Shown one piece after another: positions 57,501-63,798 of a stretch of 64,000 nucleotides of DNA. The stretch lies in contig NC_066267.1 in NCBI RefSeq assembly GCF_905404315.1, positions 1,006,501 through 1,070,500 on the forward strand, given 5' to 3'. The DNA is from Leptidea sinapis. Lineage: Eukaryota; Arthropoda; Insecta; Lepidoptera; Pieridae. The notes below the pieces were generated by a model. It saw only the letters and a program-made list of their open reading frames with translations. It did no database searches and was not told the origin of the DNA. Both the position numbers and the translations under genes were made by a program. Within the stretch, counting starts at the first letter, position 1, and every line of letters starts with the position of its first letter.

Positions 57501-60315
57501 TTTCCTTTGTTCTAGCGTTGGTGGCTTAAATTCGGCGAAATCAAGATCTGAGAATGATGGAAACATTTCTTTTATTTCCTCGGAGGCGATTGCTTCTTCG
57601 TCTTCATCTTCACATTTTGACCTGAAAAAATTAAATTAAAAGACCTGGAGAATTCTGTAGTAAACGCTAATTATTTTAATGTATTATGCGGACTACTTAA
57701 CCTTCCGTAATCGGCAAGTGCAATTTTTCAGATACACCAAAATCGAAAGTGCCGTATGGCACACTATACCCCCACTAAGTTCTGACCCTTATTTTATTTA
57801 TAAGATGGTTTATTTTGCATGGTCTTATAGCTTGTTTCAATAGCTTTCAGATACATTCACTCAAATCATCCTAATTATAAGCAATCTATTAATACACTTA
57901 AAATAATACGCATTGACAGTCCGCTGCGCACGCTCCATAATCACCCCGATCTAAGGCATAACGCGGCGCATAAGCGCAAATGGTTTACCGGTGTTGAAAA
58001 TTTTAATTGCCATTTTGCAGTGTCTGTGGTGAAGTGCTAGCTAGACTTTTAATGACCATATAACCCAGTGATTAGAGCCCTTGGCTATTGAGCTCCCGGT
58101 TTTGAATCAAGGTAAGTGCAAACATTTTTTTATTGAAGAGGCAGACAAACGAGTGTGCGGTTCATCTGATGTTAAGTGATCACCGCCACCCACATTCTCT
58201 TGCAATACTAGAGAAGCGCTGCCGGCCTCTAATATTTTTTATTTATATGATGAATAAGGATGTTTGTTTCTGAGTCATGGGTGTATTAATGTATATTAAG
58301 GTATGCATATTGTATCGTATTTTATCTTTTATTAGAGTTTCTTGCGCCGCTTCTTCTCTCTCAGAGAGCCACTTGTTCCGAATCGGTGGAAGTGTTAGAT
58401 ATAACATTTGAAATAATCCTAAAGGAATCAATTTTGAGAATATAAATTCCTTGAATACCTTCTTATCAAATATATCGTTCTCTTGCACTCATAGTTACCG
58501 GCTGTCCTAGTTTTAGGCAAGACATTTGTTTAAAATTCTATCAGCATAAAAAAATCGCTTGGTGATCTATCATCACCATGAGTAGTGCAATTCAAAGGAA
58601 CTTTCTTCCACGCACTACGAAACTGTCAGTAATATGACAGTTTCGTAGTGCATACATTCGTTAAGACATCGTTAGACAGAAAAGACAGAGAATTCTATGC
58701 AACAGAGAAATATGGTGTAAAAGTATTTATGCTGCTAAAAAATGCTTACTTAGTAACATATAGAGCCTCGTCGTCTTGTTTCTTTTTTTCAATATCTTGT
58801 CTCTGTCTCTCCCACGCCGCAACAATTCCATTCAAAGTGCTTAGTACAGCATTGACCGTCGTGTTATCAACACGTTCTCTTGACGTGGTGTACATACTCA
58901 ACTCTGACAAATTCATTTTTAAAATTCTGAAAAAAAAAATACACTCTTATAATTTATTTCAAGTTAATTGTTGGTTGTAAAACTGACTAAAAATTGCGTT
59001 TTAAATCATGTTCTTTGTTTTTTTGTTTTATTTATTTAGAGCATTGGTAACATGACCATCAGCTCAAATCAAAATACAATAAAAGAAGAATATTTAAATC
59101 ATTTTTCAATATACTCGATTACAAGAAAAATACTATTTTTTTTCTTTGTTCATAATTTCCGATTTTATACCTAGATGACACTTTATTATTATTTCTTTTT
59201 CAAATTATTATACAAAAAAGTATTAATATTTTCCAACAATTCGGAATTATTTTATGAGAAGAAGTAACGAGATAATCATGTCGTTCATCTGATGGTAACT
59301 GATAGGCCTTGCCCATTACAAAGCAGTGCCTCTCAGGGTTCTTCATTGAACACAAAATTCTGAGCGGTATCGCAATTATTGAGCTCGTCACCACGAGACT
59401 AATTCATTGAATTACACACAAATAGTCACATTACCTCAGTTATTATTCAACTAGTTGCACGTTAAAATAAAAAATAAGGAAAGACTACTGCTCGGCGGCA
59501 GTAAAAGCCATGCTGTATAATAACAAATATAAGGCTCATGATAATCTACAAGAAGTAATATTTAAAATTAATTGCAATTGTAAAATTTTTATTCAAATAA
59601 TTTATAATATGTCGAAGTTGGAAATATTGACTTAAAAGAGCGGGAATTTTAATAATTCTCAATAAAACCTCAACCTTTTCCTAAGAGGTGGCAAATGGTA
59701 AAAGGTTTACGTTTTTTTCATACTAATTGCATAAATCTGATTTGACTCGCGTCGAATTAAGAACTACCCTCATTTTGTGGTTAATATAAGAGATCAAATT
59801 TAAACTTACTCCAAGCTCGCCGCTTCTGCATTACTTAAATTACCATCAGAATCAGTAGATTGTCTAATCACCAATTGCATAAATTCACTTGTGTTGAATC
59901 TATTAAGATCACTTTCCTTTGTATGTCTTTTTGATATTTTATTGGGAAACACCATCAAATCCCTTAAGATATCAGGCAATGACGGTCCTTGTTCAATTTT
60001 AACTATGATTTCCTTTACCAGATCAGTGAATGTCGTGATACTGTATATAATTTGTGATAGAGAGGCCTGCAAGGGCTTGGCCAAGTCTGGGAAAGCCTCT
60101 GAATATGAATCTTGGATTTTCTTATAAAAGGCTTTAATTGAATGTAGCCATGACATGGCTTCCTTTGCAATTGTGTGCGCCTTTTGTAAACTCGACTTGT
60201 GGAAGGTGTTTGTTTTAAAGTCGTCATAAAGCTGGTTGCATATCACTGTCATATTGGATGTTATCATACTTATTGTTTTCTCCGACAAAACAGACTTCAC
60301 AAAATGCTTACATTC
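15341..60315 (-). CDS. Mdn1: Midasin (MDN1/Rea1), C-terminal 2190 residues, 27 exons; 5' part lies beyond the window
   Basis: Exons 5' to 3' on the - strand: 60315-59810, 58926-58750, 57621-57212, 56185-56046, 55710-55484, 54960-54743, 53919-53702, 51779-51603, 50755-50555, 46279-46065, 45405-45243, 44834-43690, 43284-43155, 42449-42320, 41319-41241, 40511-40292, 40166-40068, 39384-39196, 38257-37922, 36707-36533, 35269-35115, 32876-32754, 30400-30219, 29657-29449, 17839-17634, 16531-16178, 15529-15341. Every intron is GT-AG, every junction phase matches, and the total is 6573 nt, a multiple of three. Exon numbers in other entries follow this list, counted inside the window. Midasin is a giant AAA ATPase (about 5,500 residues in animals) that pulls assembly factors off pre-60S particles in nucleolus and nucleoplasm. 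Only the linker, acidic tail and MIDAS domain are here; no AAA modules are present. The gene converges on rush. The introns hold most of the transposons in the window. Confidence 0.95.
15905..16125 (-). repeat. Interspersed repeat in the last midasin intron
   Basis: Shares TTTTTCAAGAATCCTGAGCG and CTATTTCTGCCGTGAAGCAG, in opposite orientation, with the repeat at 42655-42850, and is related to 59245-59400. A common insect repeat by its three diverged copies here; class unknown. Confidence 0.65.
16178..16531 (-). CDS. Mdn1: Midasin exon 26, MIDAS domain core
   Basis: 118 codons, phase 0 at both ends. It carries LAVLSFGEKPNLLHPFNEQF and LLVVVSDGRGIFSEGEGRV; the aspartate of SDGRG is the usual third MIDAS loop. 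VYVIIDNPDNK at the end joins DSIMDIRRP of the last exon. It is high in GC compared with flanking introns, as expected for a constrained exon. Confidence 0.96.
17634..17839 (-). CDS. Mdn1: Midasin exon 25, start of the MIDAS domain
   Basis: It encodes GDYRTGRAINMRRVIPYI, then HFRKDRIWLRRTKPARR and IAIAVDDSSSMADN. DDSSS is the DxSxS metal-ion-dependent adhesion site that names midasin; it binds the UBL domains of the substrates Ytm1 and Rsa4 through a metal ion in the characterised orthologues. Entered in phase 1 and left in phase 0. The upstream intron is 11.6 kb and contains the satellite array. Confidence 0.96.
18564..19149. mobile_element. Inverted-repeat element with ACCGACTT termini
   Basis: Starts AACCGACTTCAAAACC and ends TTTTTTAAAGTCGGTT, giving an imperfect terminal inverted repeat of about 14 bp. 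Two internal segments resemble one another (AAAAAAAGAATCATCGAAAT and AAAAAAAGAATAATCAAAAT). A further terminus of this family is at 37861-37885. Noncoding; class unresolved. In the midasin 11.6-kb intron. Confidence 0.65.
20031..20985 (+). repeat. 100-bp minisatellite, about 9.5 copies
   Basis: Unit of exactly 100 bp beginning AAGATGGCCGCCGCGCAAAA, with starts at 20031, 20131, 20231, 20331 and so on to about 20930 (the last unit shortened by a base or two). Copies differ by several percent, so it is older than the neighbouring 148-bp array. Period 100 (1 mod 3) yields overlapping spurious ORFs on both strands. Lies in the midasin 11.6-kb intron. Confidence 0.95.
20985..21439 (+). mobile_element. 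Jockey-like LINE fragment, region after the reverse transcriptase
   Basis: Frames read NDMELNISKCYIMSFRR, KDLGVTFD (then a stop) and FQRFGFVLRNARNF, then CVWNPHYSTYDRLLEKVQ, the thumb/C-terminal region of jockey-superfamily reverse transcriptases. Stops and shifts make it a pseudogene. Its right end, at about 21439, abuts the satellite array without a gap. Confidence 0.85.
21440..29617 (-). repeat. Exon-derived satellite: about 55 tandem copies of midasin exon 24 3' part plus 5' splice site
   Basis: Units of 148 bp repeat from 21441 (unit marker TCGCGCCGCGCCGG at 21441, 21589, 21737 and on). Spacing gives 23 units to 24845, 25 to 28582 and 6 to 29507. Three units, at 24845, 28582 and 29507, are 185 bp, carrying 37 bp absent from the others. 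Read on the - strand, the 185-bp unit is bases 29617-29449 of exon 24 (169 nt) plus the first 16 intronic bases, starting GTGAGTGACG. The last unit at the right is the real exon. Copies are nearly identical; the one substitution I found is at 23899 (T for C), the last exonic base of that copy. Both ends are defined: the real exon at 29617, a LINE fragment at 21439. Mechanism and any function are unknown. Confidence 0.97.
29449..29657 (-). CDS. Mdn1: Midasin exon 24, founder of the adjacent satellite array
   Basis: The exon is 209 nt, entered in phase 2 and left in phase 1. It encodes LEEQAYDADAMPTEQYIS, then a Gly/Arg/Ala-rich stretch, then LCETLRLVLEPTVRSRRAG, which aligns with the conserved segment just before the MIDAS domain. 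The split glycine codon continues into GDYRTGRAINMRR of exon 25. The acceptor AG is at 29659-29658 and the donor GTGAGTGA begins at 29448. From 29617 downward the exon is the first unit of the tandem array at 21440-29617. It is GC-rich and CpG-rich, unlike its neighbours. Reading past the donor gives a stop two codons later (GAG TGA), so retention would truncate the protein before the MIDAS domain. Confidence 0.9.
29740..29960 (-). mobile_element. RTE-like LINE C-terminal tail
   Basis: The - strand reads GKRKRGRPRNKWVDDIIKME, then GKEWRGVALKRDTWSKLEEA and TQEWG, the tail of RTE-type LINEs. It sits between midasin exons 23 and 24, just before the satellite-founding exon. 5'-truncated. Confidence 0.75.
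30219..43284 (-). CDS. Mdn1: Midasin D/E-rich tail, exons 13-23 (about 606 residues)
   Basis: Eleven small exons (79-336 nt) encode a low-complexity tail dominated by D, E, K, Q and S. Islands of conserved midasin sequence anchor it: MTDDFDSHLQDLE (exon 14), KQMGDTDNAADK joining LDQQIWGSEDEED (exons 15-16), EEEVDDDH joining VDKYHGNEEKLPEPEDFD (exons 16-17), and RTLG joining EVNETQHK (exons 20-21). In the family this flexible acidic arm lets the MIDAS domain swing back onto the motor ring. Exons 17, 18, 19 and 22 are each a multiple of three and begin and end in phase 0, so skipping any of them would keep the frame. The exact acidic sequence is not conserved, so boundaries rest on splice signals and phase. 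Confidence 0.92.
30540..31740 (+). pseudogene. Degenerate jockey-like LINE reverse transcriptase
   Basis: Scattered frames show SLDLNKSAGPDSLPP, QHGFVKGTSTTSNLALFTDF, VDAVYTDYSKAFDRIDHNIL and FRWFSSYVKNRSQSVVLNGF, the ordered motifs of a LINE reverse transcriptase. The YADD block is lost (AGDMKIF instead) and there are several stops and shifts. Opposite in orientation to midasin, in the intron between exons 22 and 23. Confidence 0.85.
32985..33800. mobile_element. Inverted-repeat DNA element, about 816 bp
   Basis: Left end CAGAGGGCCTACCATCAACT is matched in inverse by the right end ATGGTAGGCTCTCTG (revcomp CAGAGAGCCTACCATGAACT), 18 of 20 positions. No coding capacity and no clear target duplication. 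In the midasin intron between exons 21 and 22. Confidence 0.6.
34616..35030. mobile_element. Possible inverted-repeat element rich in AGTTCG motifs
   Basis: Left side has TAGTTCGCGAACTAACTTG, right side revcomp TAGTTCGCGACTAGGAGC, and GAACTA/GTTCG motifs recur between. Imperfect termini and no target duplication make this tentative. Confidence 0.35.
37085..37405 (+). repeat. Interspersed repeat ending GTAACAAACAAACTTACATT
   Basis: Starts ACTAGCTTTTACCC and ends with a GTGAAAGCGTAACAAACAAA block; the same starting motif (ACTAGCCGTTCCCACCCG) begins the repeat at 63799. I recall this as an abundant lepidopteran repeat; class uncertain. Confidence 0.55.
37841..37905 (-). repeat. Mixed scrap: LINE 5' sequence with an ACCGACTT terminus
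   Basis: GGGACTCCCCTATT and TTTACGCCCCGGGA are the reverse complement of the sequence at about 47048-47080, split by CTAACCGACCTCAAAAAAGG, which resembles the terminus of the element at 18564-19149. It ends 17 bp from midasin exon 19. Confidence 0.55.
42000..42185 (+). repeat. tRNA-derived SINE
   Basis: A B box GGGTTCGAATCCC follows a degraded tRNA-like head, then a body with TGTTTGTTTCCGAGTCATGG and a TAAGTATTTATGTATG tail, ending near GTGCCCATAGTACAGG. The body recurs at 58240-58320. In a midasin intron. Confidence 0.7.
42655..42850 (+). repeat. Interspersed repeat (family of 15905-16125)
   Basis: Contains GTTCAGCTGATGGTGATTCA, CATTACAATGCAACGCCGCT and CTTCACGGCAGAAATAGGCG, matching the - strand copy at 15905-16125 and, more weakly, 59245-59400. 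Confidence 0.65.
43440..43612 (+). mobile_element. LINE 3'-end fragment (family of 47040-49758)
   Basis: Parallels 49590-49758: GATACGACATGGGTACCTTC, GCGCGTACACC, CCTGTGACTCCTCTAGTG, CCCGTACGCTCGTTT and CTTCCATAAAAAA. 5'-truncated and diverged, ending in a short A run; in the intron between midasin exons 12 and 13. Confidence 0.85.
43690..51779 (-). CDS. Mdn1: Midasin linker exons 8-12, including the 1145-nt largest exon
   Basis: Exons 51779-51603, 50755-50555, 46279-46065, 45405-45243 and 44834-43690. Exon 10 encodes QQKRKALADLFKYLSKMG followed by LNYRTGL, a conserved midasin segment. Exon 11 has RRCDPTLSMLW. Exon 12, at 381 residues, is by far the largest and is mostly predicted helical, ending in LLKIFSDLATKG, whose last glycine codon is split and joins FCKPSDLDME of exon 13. 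That join is conserved in midasin and marks entry to the acidic tail. The 4.3-kb gap between exons 9 and 10 is filled by a decayed LINE and a SINE/MITE nest. Confidence 0.93.
46436..46515 (-). repeat. tRNA-like SINE head
   Basis: The - strand reads GGTTGGCTCAGTGGAAAGAG (A box) and GTGTTCGAGTCCCGCATC (B box) about 30 bp apart, a tRNA-like promoter. No cloverleaf I could complete, so a SINE or tRNA pseudogene rather than a working tRNA gene. Confidence 0.6.
47040..49758 (+). pseudogene. Decayed jockey/CR1-like LINE, endonuclease and reverse transcriptase
   Basis: Starts with a noncoding leader (CCCATGGGTGTCGTAAGAGG), then the end of an endonuclease domain (AEIVVLGDFNGHNAEW, SLLDLLLTTHPDGYQVF), then reverse transcriptase motifs SSGPDGISPIVL, PANYRPIAITSLLSKIMES, GVPHGCVLSPTLFLLHIND and CYADDSTGDA, then the C-terminal region ending YDMGTFKKSAYTFLKG. 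Frame breaks occur near 47450, at an A run near 48320 and near 48585, with a stop near 48030. It ends in an A run at about 49748-49757; the frame running past this to 49781 is not part of the element. The endonuclease start is missing, so it is internally deleted or truncated. Opposite to midasin, in the intron between exons 9 and 10. Tails of the same family are at 4325, 43440 and 58128. Confidence 0.93.
49915..50445 (+). repeat. tRNA-derived SINE split by a MITE
   Basis: The A-box side (GGACGGTTGGCTCA) ends at 49934 and the continuation (GTTCGTAACAGAGCTCGG, then B box GGGTTCGAGTCCCGC) resumes after 50381. Removing 49935-50381 gives one tRNA-like head with correct A-to-B spacing. Confidence 0.75.
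49935..50378. mobile_element. Harbinger-like MITE, 444 bp, 3-bp TCA target duplication
   Basis: Terminal inverted repeat of 29 bp: left GAGCGCTTTCGCACTACGTC.., right end CTCTGATCGG..AAAGCGCTC, differing at two positions. Flanked by TCA at 49932-49934 and 50379-50381. A 3-bp duplication with this kind of terminus fits PIF/Harbinger MITEs. No coding capacity; inserted in a SINE. Confidence 0.85.
51006..51240. repeat. Interspersed repeat with perfect 31-bp inverted arms, copy 2
   Basis: Arms 51006-51036 and 51152-51182 are exact reverse complements (GTTTTCTTTAGTGTTAATTC..). The spacer carries GGCCTGAGGAAGCCTCG and GAAACACGTGTCGAATTG. The right half is shared with 8960-9095 and 53440-53555. Confidence 0.85.
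51900..51960. repeat. ACTC and CA simple repeats
   Basis: Short CACTCACTCACTCACC run followed by an AC dinucleotide run, in the intron upstream of midasin exon 8. Confidence 0.8.
52012..53292 (+). mobile_element. Tc1/mariner-superfamily transposon, 1281 bp
   Basis: Termini CAGGGTGGACCAAATGTCC at 52012 and, inverted, GGACTTATGGTCCACCCTG ending at 53292, with a 12-bp perfect core. The left flank is TA (52010-52011); the right flank is CT, so the target duplication is not intact. One long transposase frame inside. Opposite to midasin, in the intron between exons 7 and 8. Confidence 0.9.
52131..53105 (+). CDS. Mariner-like transposase, probably lacking its C-terminus
   Basis: I prefer ATG at 52131 (MASFSGSQRAFCVREYF) over the in-frame ATG at 52044, since family members start with such a helix-turn-helix segment; this gives 324 residues. 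The N-terminal half has two HTH regions with GRPRTSRDPENV between. Catalytic region: FFSDEAHFHLNG (first D), WFQQDGATCHT (second D), INWPPRSPDLSPM (third D). I count 36 residues between second and third D, unlike DD34D mariner or DD34E Tc1. After TAA at 53105 the same frame still reads like transposase (NISTEL), so the stop is probably premature by about 20-30 residues. Otherwise open, implying fairly recent activity or cross-mobilisation. Confidence 0.9.
   Translation: MASFSGSQRAFCVREYFRNDSATLAQRTFCNNYKIRHKNQAPSGVLIKKWVLKFEKSGSTMDLPRSGRPRTSRDPENVKRVKSSVRDQPGLSTRKRSAVLNVPRTSLNRILKKDLSLHPYKIQMVQELRPQDHATSLKFANEMVQRFTSFTNIFFSDEAHFHLNGHVHRQNCRYWSDTNPKLKHQKPLHSPKVTVWAALSARGIIGPYFFEDSRGRAVTVNSDRYNTMLQNFFAPALQDFVGFNQRSWFQQDGATCHTCNDSLRAARDIFGPKVISKRGDINWPPRSPDLSPMVFFLWGYLKAKVYDTNPVTLDELKDRIRTEI
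53440..53555 (+). repeat. Interspersed repeat, copy 3
   Basis: GAAACACGTGTCGAATTGTT, ATATTGGCGGAATTAACAGT and ATGGATTTCCGCAAAGTAAC parallel 51120-51240 closely. It follows the mariner element by about 150 bp. Confidence 0.75.
53702..60315 (-). CDS. Mdn1: Midasin linker exons 1-7 of the window
   Basis: Seven exons (60315-59810, 58926-58750, 57621-57212, 56185-56046, 55710-55484, 54960-54743, 53919-53702) encode the helical linker after the AAA ring. Recognisable family segments include KEMFPSFSDLDFAEF (exon 3), LLEQWPDFPSLKD running into MVIVNRIMSFPITSP (exons 4-5), and HWKECLNSVFHR (exon 5). The first exon starts in phase 0 after an acceptor at 60316-60317, so the preceding coding exon should end in phase 0; I could not find it up to 64000. 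No enzymatic motif is expected in this region; it forms the lever connecting motor to tail. Exon 2 (58926-58750) has a weakly conserved sequence and rests mostly on its splice sites and phase. Confidence 0.9.
54497..54726 (+). mobile_element. MITE-like inverted-repeat element, copy b
   Basis: Starts TTAGATCAATTTCACG with TTAGATAGACTGTGACAGCT, ends GTCTAGATATAAATATTATC. Internal CTATTTTGAGCAATGCACGC and TCGGTTGTCTAGCAGCA match copies a (14233) and c (60908). Ends 17 bp from midasin exon 6. Confidence 0.75.
55135..55235 (+). mobile_element. LINE tail scrap
   Basis: Reads like the 3' end of RTE-type LINEs (GGGGGCCTCTGTCCTGCAGT.. then CTGGCTGATGATGAT). Very short; in the intron between midasin exons 5 and 6. 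Confidence 0.5.
58055..58325 (+). repeat. tRNA-derived SINE interrupted by a LINE tail
   Basis: Head with a degraded B box (CCGGTTTTGAATCAAGG), body resuming with ATTTATATGATGAATAAGGA and TGTTTGTTTCTGAGTCATGG as in the SINE at 42000. The block at 58128-58240 is foreign. Confidence 0.6.
58128..58240 (-). mobile_element. LINE 3'-end fragment inside a SINE
   Basis: TTTTTTTATTGAAGAGGCAG, GATGTTAAGTGATCACCGCC and TTGCAATACTAGAG are the reverse complement of the 3' end at 49650-49758, with the A tail reading as the T run at the left. Confidence 0.7.
58612..58651. repeat. Perfect 17-bp inverted repeat with 6-bp loop
   Basis: Arms GCACTACGAAACTGTCA (58612-58628) and its exact complement (58635-58651), loop GTAATA. 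The left arm with its flank CTTTCTTCCACGCACTACGA resembles the LINE at 49540-49565, so it is probably a rearranged LINE scrap. Confidence 0.85.
59245..59400 (+). repeat. Interspersed repeat (diverged copy of the 42655 family)
   Basis: GTTCATCTGATGGTAACTGA, CCTTGCCCATTACAAAGCAG and CTCAGGGTTCTTCATTGAA follow the order of 42690-42770. In the intron between midasin exons 1 and 2. Confidence 0.6.
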
Positions 60316-60950
60316 CTAAAAAAATATCAAAAATTAGTTGCATTTCAAGGTGAACAGACATAAATAAGCATTATAACAATTCACAATAAAACTGTCATGA
60401 TACCCATTCAATTATTACAGGCATTATTAATATACTCCTTAGCAATTTAAGGTATTGAATGTTCTTTGACACTAGAAGACACGCAGCTCGGTTGTGATTA
60501 ACAAAAACGGATAAATGAGCTTAACCGGCGATTATTGTAACATACTTGTAGAATAGATATATATTAATCAACCATAGGGAGTGTCATATAGCAACAACGT
60601 TTGGTAAACGTCACGAACCTAGATCAGTTGTAATGGGGCTTCGATATGGGGAGAAGAACTGATAAGAAACTCCCAACTCATCTTTTAAATAATAGAATAA
60701 CAAAATTACTTTGCCTATGTTAGTAGTGTGGTCAGAACCAGTCAAGAACCATGCATTTTCTTCTATATAATCTGCTATACTATACTAAGTTATTTATCAA
60801 AGAAGAAATTTGTGCTCAGTGAGTCTTAGTACACTGTCTGGTATTTTATTGTAAAATTGAATACCAAGTCATATGATGGAGCCCATAACCCTAGCTAACC
60901 TATAACGTTAGATCATTTATAGGTCTAGATAGACTATGACAGCTGTGAAA

Positions 60951-61319
60951 CACGGACGGGTAAAAAAATAAGGACTCCGTGTCACCTTACATAACAGTGA
61001 GGCACCAAAACCGGCAAAAGTGTAAATACATAGCCCCACGCATACACTTACAATAATACAAGGCGATCAGCCGCCATTATGAGATTTGCCATCGTCTGTG
61101 ACAGACCAGTTTTCGTCGCAATAAAATATTTTAAAAATGCCGTTGTGCGTTGTGAAAAAGTGGAAAAACAATAATATAAAAGTATTTGTAGATATATAAT
61201 TATTTAAGGGAGAAAAAATTGTGTAACTGGTATACCCCGTAACCGCACAAACACTAGCATAAAGGTGCTTCACTTGCTAATATCACGGCGTGGAGTGCTT
61301 CTTTTTTTACTAGTCCGTG
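60951..61319. mobile_element. hAT-like nonautonomous element, 369 bp, 8-bp target duplication
   Basis: Starts CACGGACGGGTAAAAAAATA and ends TTTTTTTACTAGTCCGTG, an inverted repeat of about 18 bp with two mismatches. Flanked by CTGTGAAA at 60943-60950 and 61320-61327. Eight-bp duplications are typical of hAT elements. Noncoding; inserted in MITE copy c. Confidence 0.85.
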
Positions 61320-61369
61320 CTGTGAAAACGTCGAAAAAAATTGTGTTTAAAAGAGTATAAGAACAATTT

Positions 61370-63150
61370 CCCACACCAAGAAAATAAATCAAGTACCACT
61401 AGAACTCACCAATATTAAAGATACTGTAACGGAATCTCTGGATTATTCCAATGAATATTTTGCAGGCATAGGTAAAATTCTTGCAAACAAGATACTCACA
61501 GCATGCAATGAAACAGAAGTTTCACTCGCTAGTAAGATAATACTCGAAAATACTCCAACGCAATCATTTTTCTTAGGACCCACTGATGAACGAGAAATTG
61601 AATCCTTGATAAGTAACGCTAATCTTGACAGTGCTCCTGGACTGGATGGAATATCAAACCGCCTTTTGAATATTAGCAAAAAATATATTACTCCCCCCCT
61701 GACGAGCATATGTAATCTAAGTTTATCTCAAGGCATTTTTCCTACTGCCTGGAAAATGGCTGCAATTGTTCCTATTCATAAGTCGGGTAACAAATTGAAT
61801 CCTACGAACTATAGACCGATTTCTTTATTAGGATCATTCTCAAAAATTTTGGAAAAACTAGTACACAAGCGATTGACAAGTTTTCTTGACGCACATAAAA
61901 TAATATCTGACAGACAATTCGGGTTTCGCACTAAAAAATCAACGGAAAACGCTGTAGACTTAGTAACAAAAATTATTTCTTCCAAACTAGATAAGCAACA
62001 AGCATGTATCGGTGTATTTTTAGACCTCGCGAAGGCTTTTGATACAGTCTGTATTCCTATACTTTTACGAAAACTTGAGCTCCTAGGTATTCGAGGTAAT
62101 TGCCTGAACTGGTTCAAAAGCTATTTAATGTGCCGAACTCAGTGTGTTATAGTGGATCATAAGAAAAGCAATCCAAGTACAATAGATTTTGGCGTCCCCC
62201 AAGGAAGTATATTAGGCCCCACGTTATTCCTTTTGTATATAAATGACATCAAAACTAAAGTATCCAGCTCTGACGTCATCTGTTATGCCGATGATACAGC
62301 TCTTTTATTTTACGGGAAAAACTGGGATACTGCACTACACACAGCGGAGCAAGGAATGAGGAATATTGCAACTTGGCTACAAAATAATCTTCTCACTTTA
62401 AATCTCACTAAAACACAGTACATCTGTTTCCATAAAACGAAAACTTCATCCCCTTCCCACATTTTTGATATTAAAGTCCACACATGTCCTGTTGCTCTAT
62501 CTGGCCCTTGCTCTTGCAATAGTATAAGTAGAACTACTCATATAAAATACTTAGGAGTCGTCATGGACGAAAACTTAAACTTTAAGCAACATCTTAATAC
62601 AACAGCGAAAAGAGTCCGCAAGCTGATATATATTTTTAAGAACTTACGCGCTTCGGCATCTTTAAATCTGCTAAAAAGCATTTATTTTGCAATCGGTCAA
62701 TCTGTATTATCTTATTGTATCACCGTATGGGGAGGGGCGGCTACTTCACACGTGATACTCTTAGAAAGAGCACAGAGAGCTGTCCTTAAAGTGATTTTTA
62801 AAAAACCTATTAGATACCCAACACATAAACTATATAAAGACTTAGAACTTCTTTCTGTCCGAGGTATATTTATCTTGCGTGTTATGACAAGCATGCATAA
62901 GGAGGTCTTGAATTTGCCTAATTATAAAAACCTACTAGATAGCCGTTCGTACAAGATTCCAACACCAATAATAAATACAACATTTGCAAGTAGATTTAGC
63001 CCATTCTTACATACATATATATACAACAAGGTAAATTTAAAATGTTCTATTAAAAATTGCTCGGTCCATCAGGTCAAATTTAAAATACAGAGATGGTTAC
63101 ACACACTCACTTATGCAGACATGGAAGCTATTCTTAAAGTGATAGCTTAG
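61370..63150 (+). CDS. Reverse transcriptase (LINE), truncated at the N-terminus
   Basis: Motifs in order: SAPGLDGISNRLLN, NPTNYRPISLLGSFSKILEK, SDRQFGFRTKKSTENAV, FLDLAKAFDTV (catalytic D), DFGVPQGSILGPTLFLLYIN, CYADDTALLFYG (catalytic DD), IKYLGVVMDENLNFKQH. These are the standard RT domains 1-7 of jockey/CR1-type LINEs, followed by the usual C-terminal helical region. No native ATG is available at the 5' side because the element was truncated on insertion; an internal TTG at 61606 is not a real start. An intact frame suggests a young insertion. Opposite strand to midasin. Confidence 0.9.
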
Positions 63151-63198
63151 CATTCATATAATGTTAATACTTTGTAACATGATTAAGCAGATACTAAC

Positions 63199-63285
63199 AC
63201 TCACTCACACCCACCCTCACACACACACACACGCATACACACACACCCAGAGACACATACGTGTACACACACACATATACAGAGT
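63199..63285. repeat. CA-rich microsatellite in the LINE 3' region
   Basis: Interrupted CA run between the RT stop codon and the AATA tail; belongs to the LINE 3' untranslated region. Confidence 0.85.
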
Positions 63286-63798
63286 GCACTTTTTGACCTT
63301 TCGGTTCATATTGTTAACCTTAGGATGTAAATTGGTTGCCTATAGGACAGGCTACGCCTAGTGTAGGGACCAAATATAATGTAATATTATGTGATAAAGT
63401 GTCTGTATATAATAAATAAATAAATAAATAAATAAAAATAAGTAACCTCTATTTTGAGAAATTCACGCACACTAACATAAGTGTCATACAAATCGCGAGT
63501 GTAAGACGTAGCTTTTGTCACGCTCACTGAACTAATGTTGCTGGTCTATTTTTATCGGTTGTCTAACAGCAAGAGACTCTATCTAGACATACAAAGTATC
63601 TAAGCCACATAACGTATTACTGTAACATATTGATACAACATTATTGATAAATCATAATGCCATAATTTATTGTCATTTCAATCATTGAATATCTTGTCAT
63701 TTTAAAATCGATAAAAGACTATCCGATAAAATTAAATCAATTTATTGGTAAAATAATACGATACGAATTTTATAAGTCTCAATATTTATAAGCATACT

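Larger units (their letters stand above)
61365..63447 (+). mobile_element. 5'-truncated non-LTR retrotransposon with an open reverse transcriptase frame
   Basis: The frame is open from about 61370 to TAG at 63148-63150, roughly 590 codons, without a break. Endonuclease is absent. The 3' part has a CA-rich stretch and ends in AATAAATAAATAAATAAA at about 63410-63447. It interrupts MITE copy c, so it is younger than that element. Confidence 0.9.
60908..63603 (+). mobile_element. MITE-like element, copy c, split by two insertions
   Basis: Left terminus TTAGATCATTTATAGGTC at 60908, internal GTGAAAACGTCGAAAAAAAT resuming at about 61322, then CTCTATTTTGAGAAATTCAC from about 63450 and right terminus CTAGACATACAAAGTATCTA. 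Removing the two insertions leaves about 230 bp, the size of copies a and b. Confidence 0.8.
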
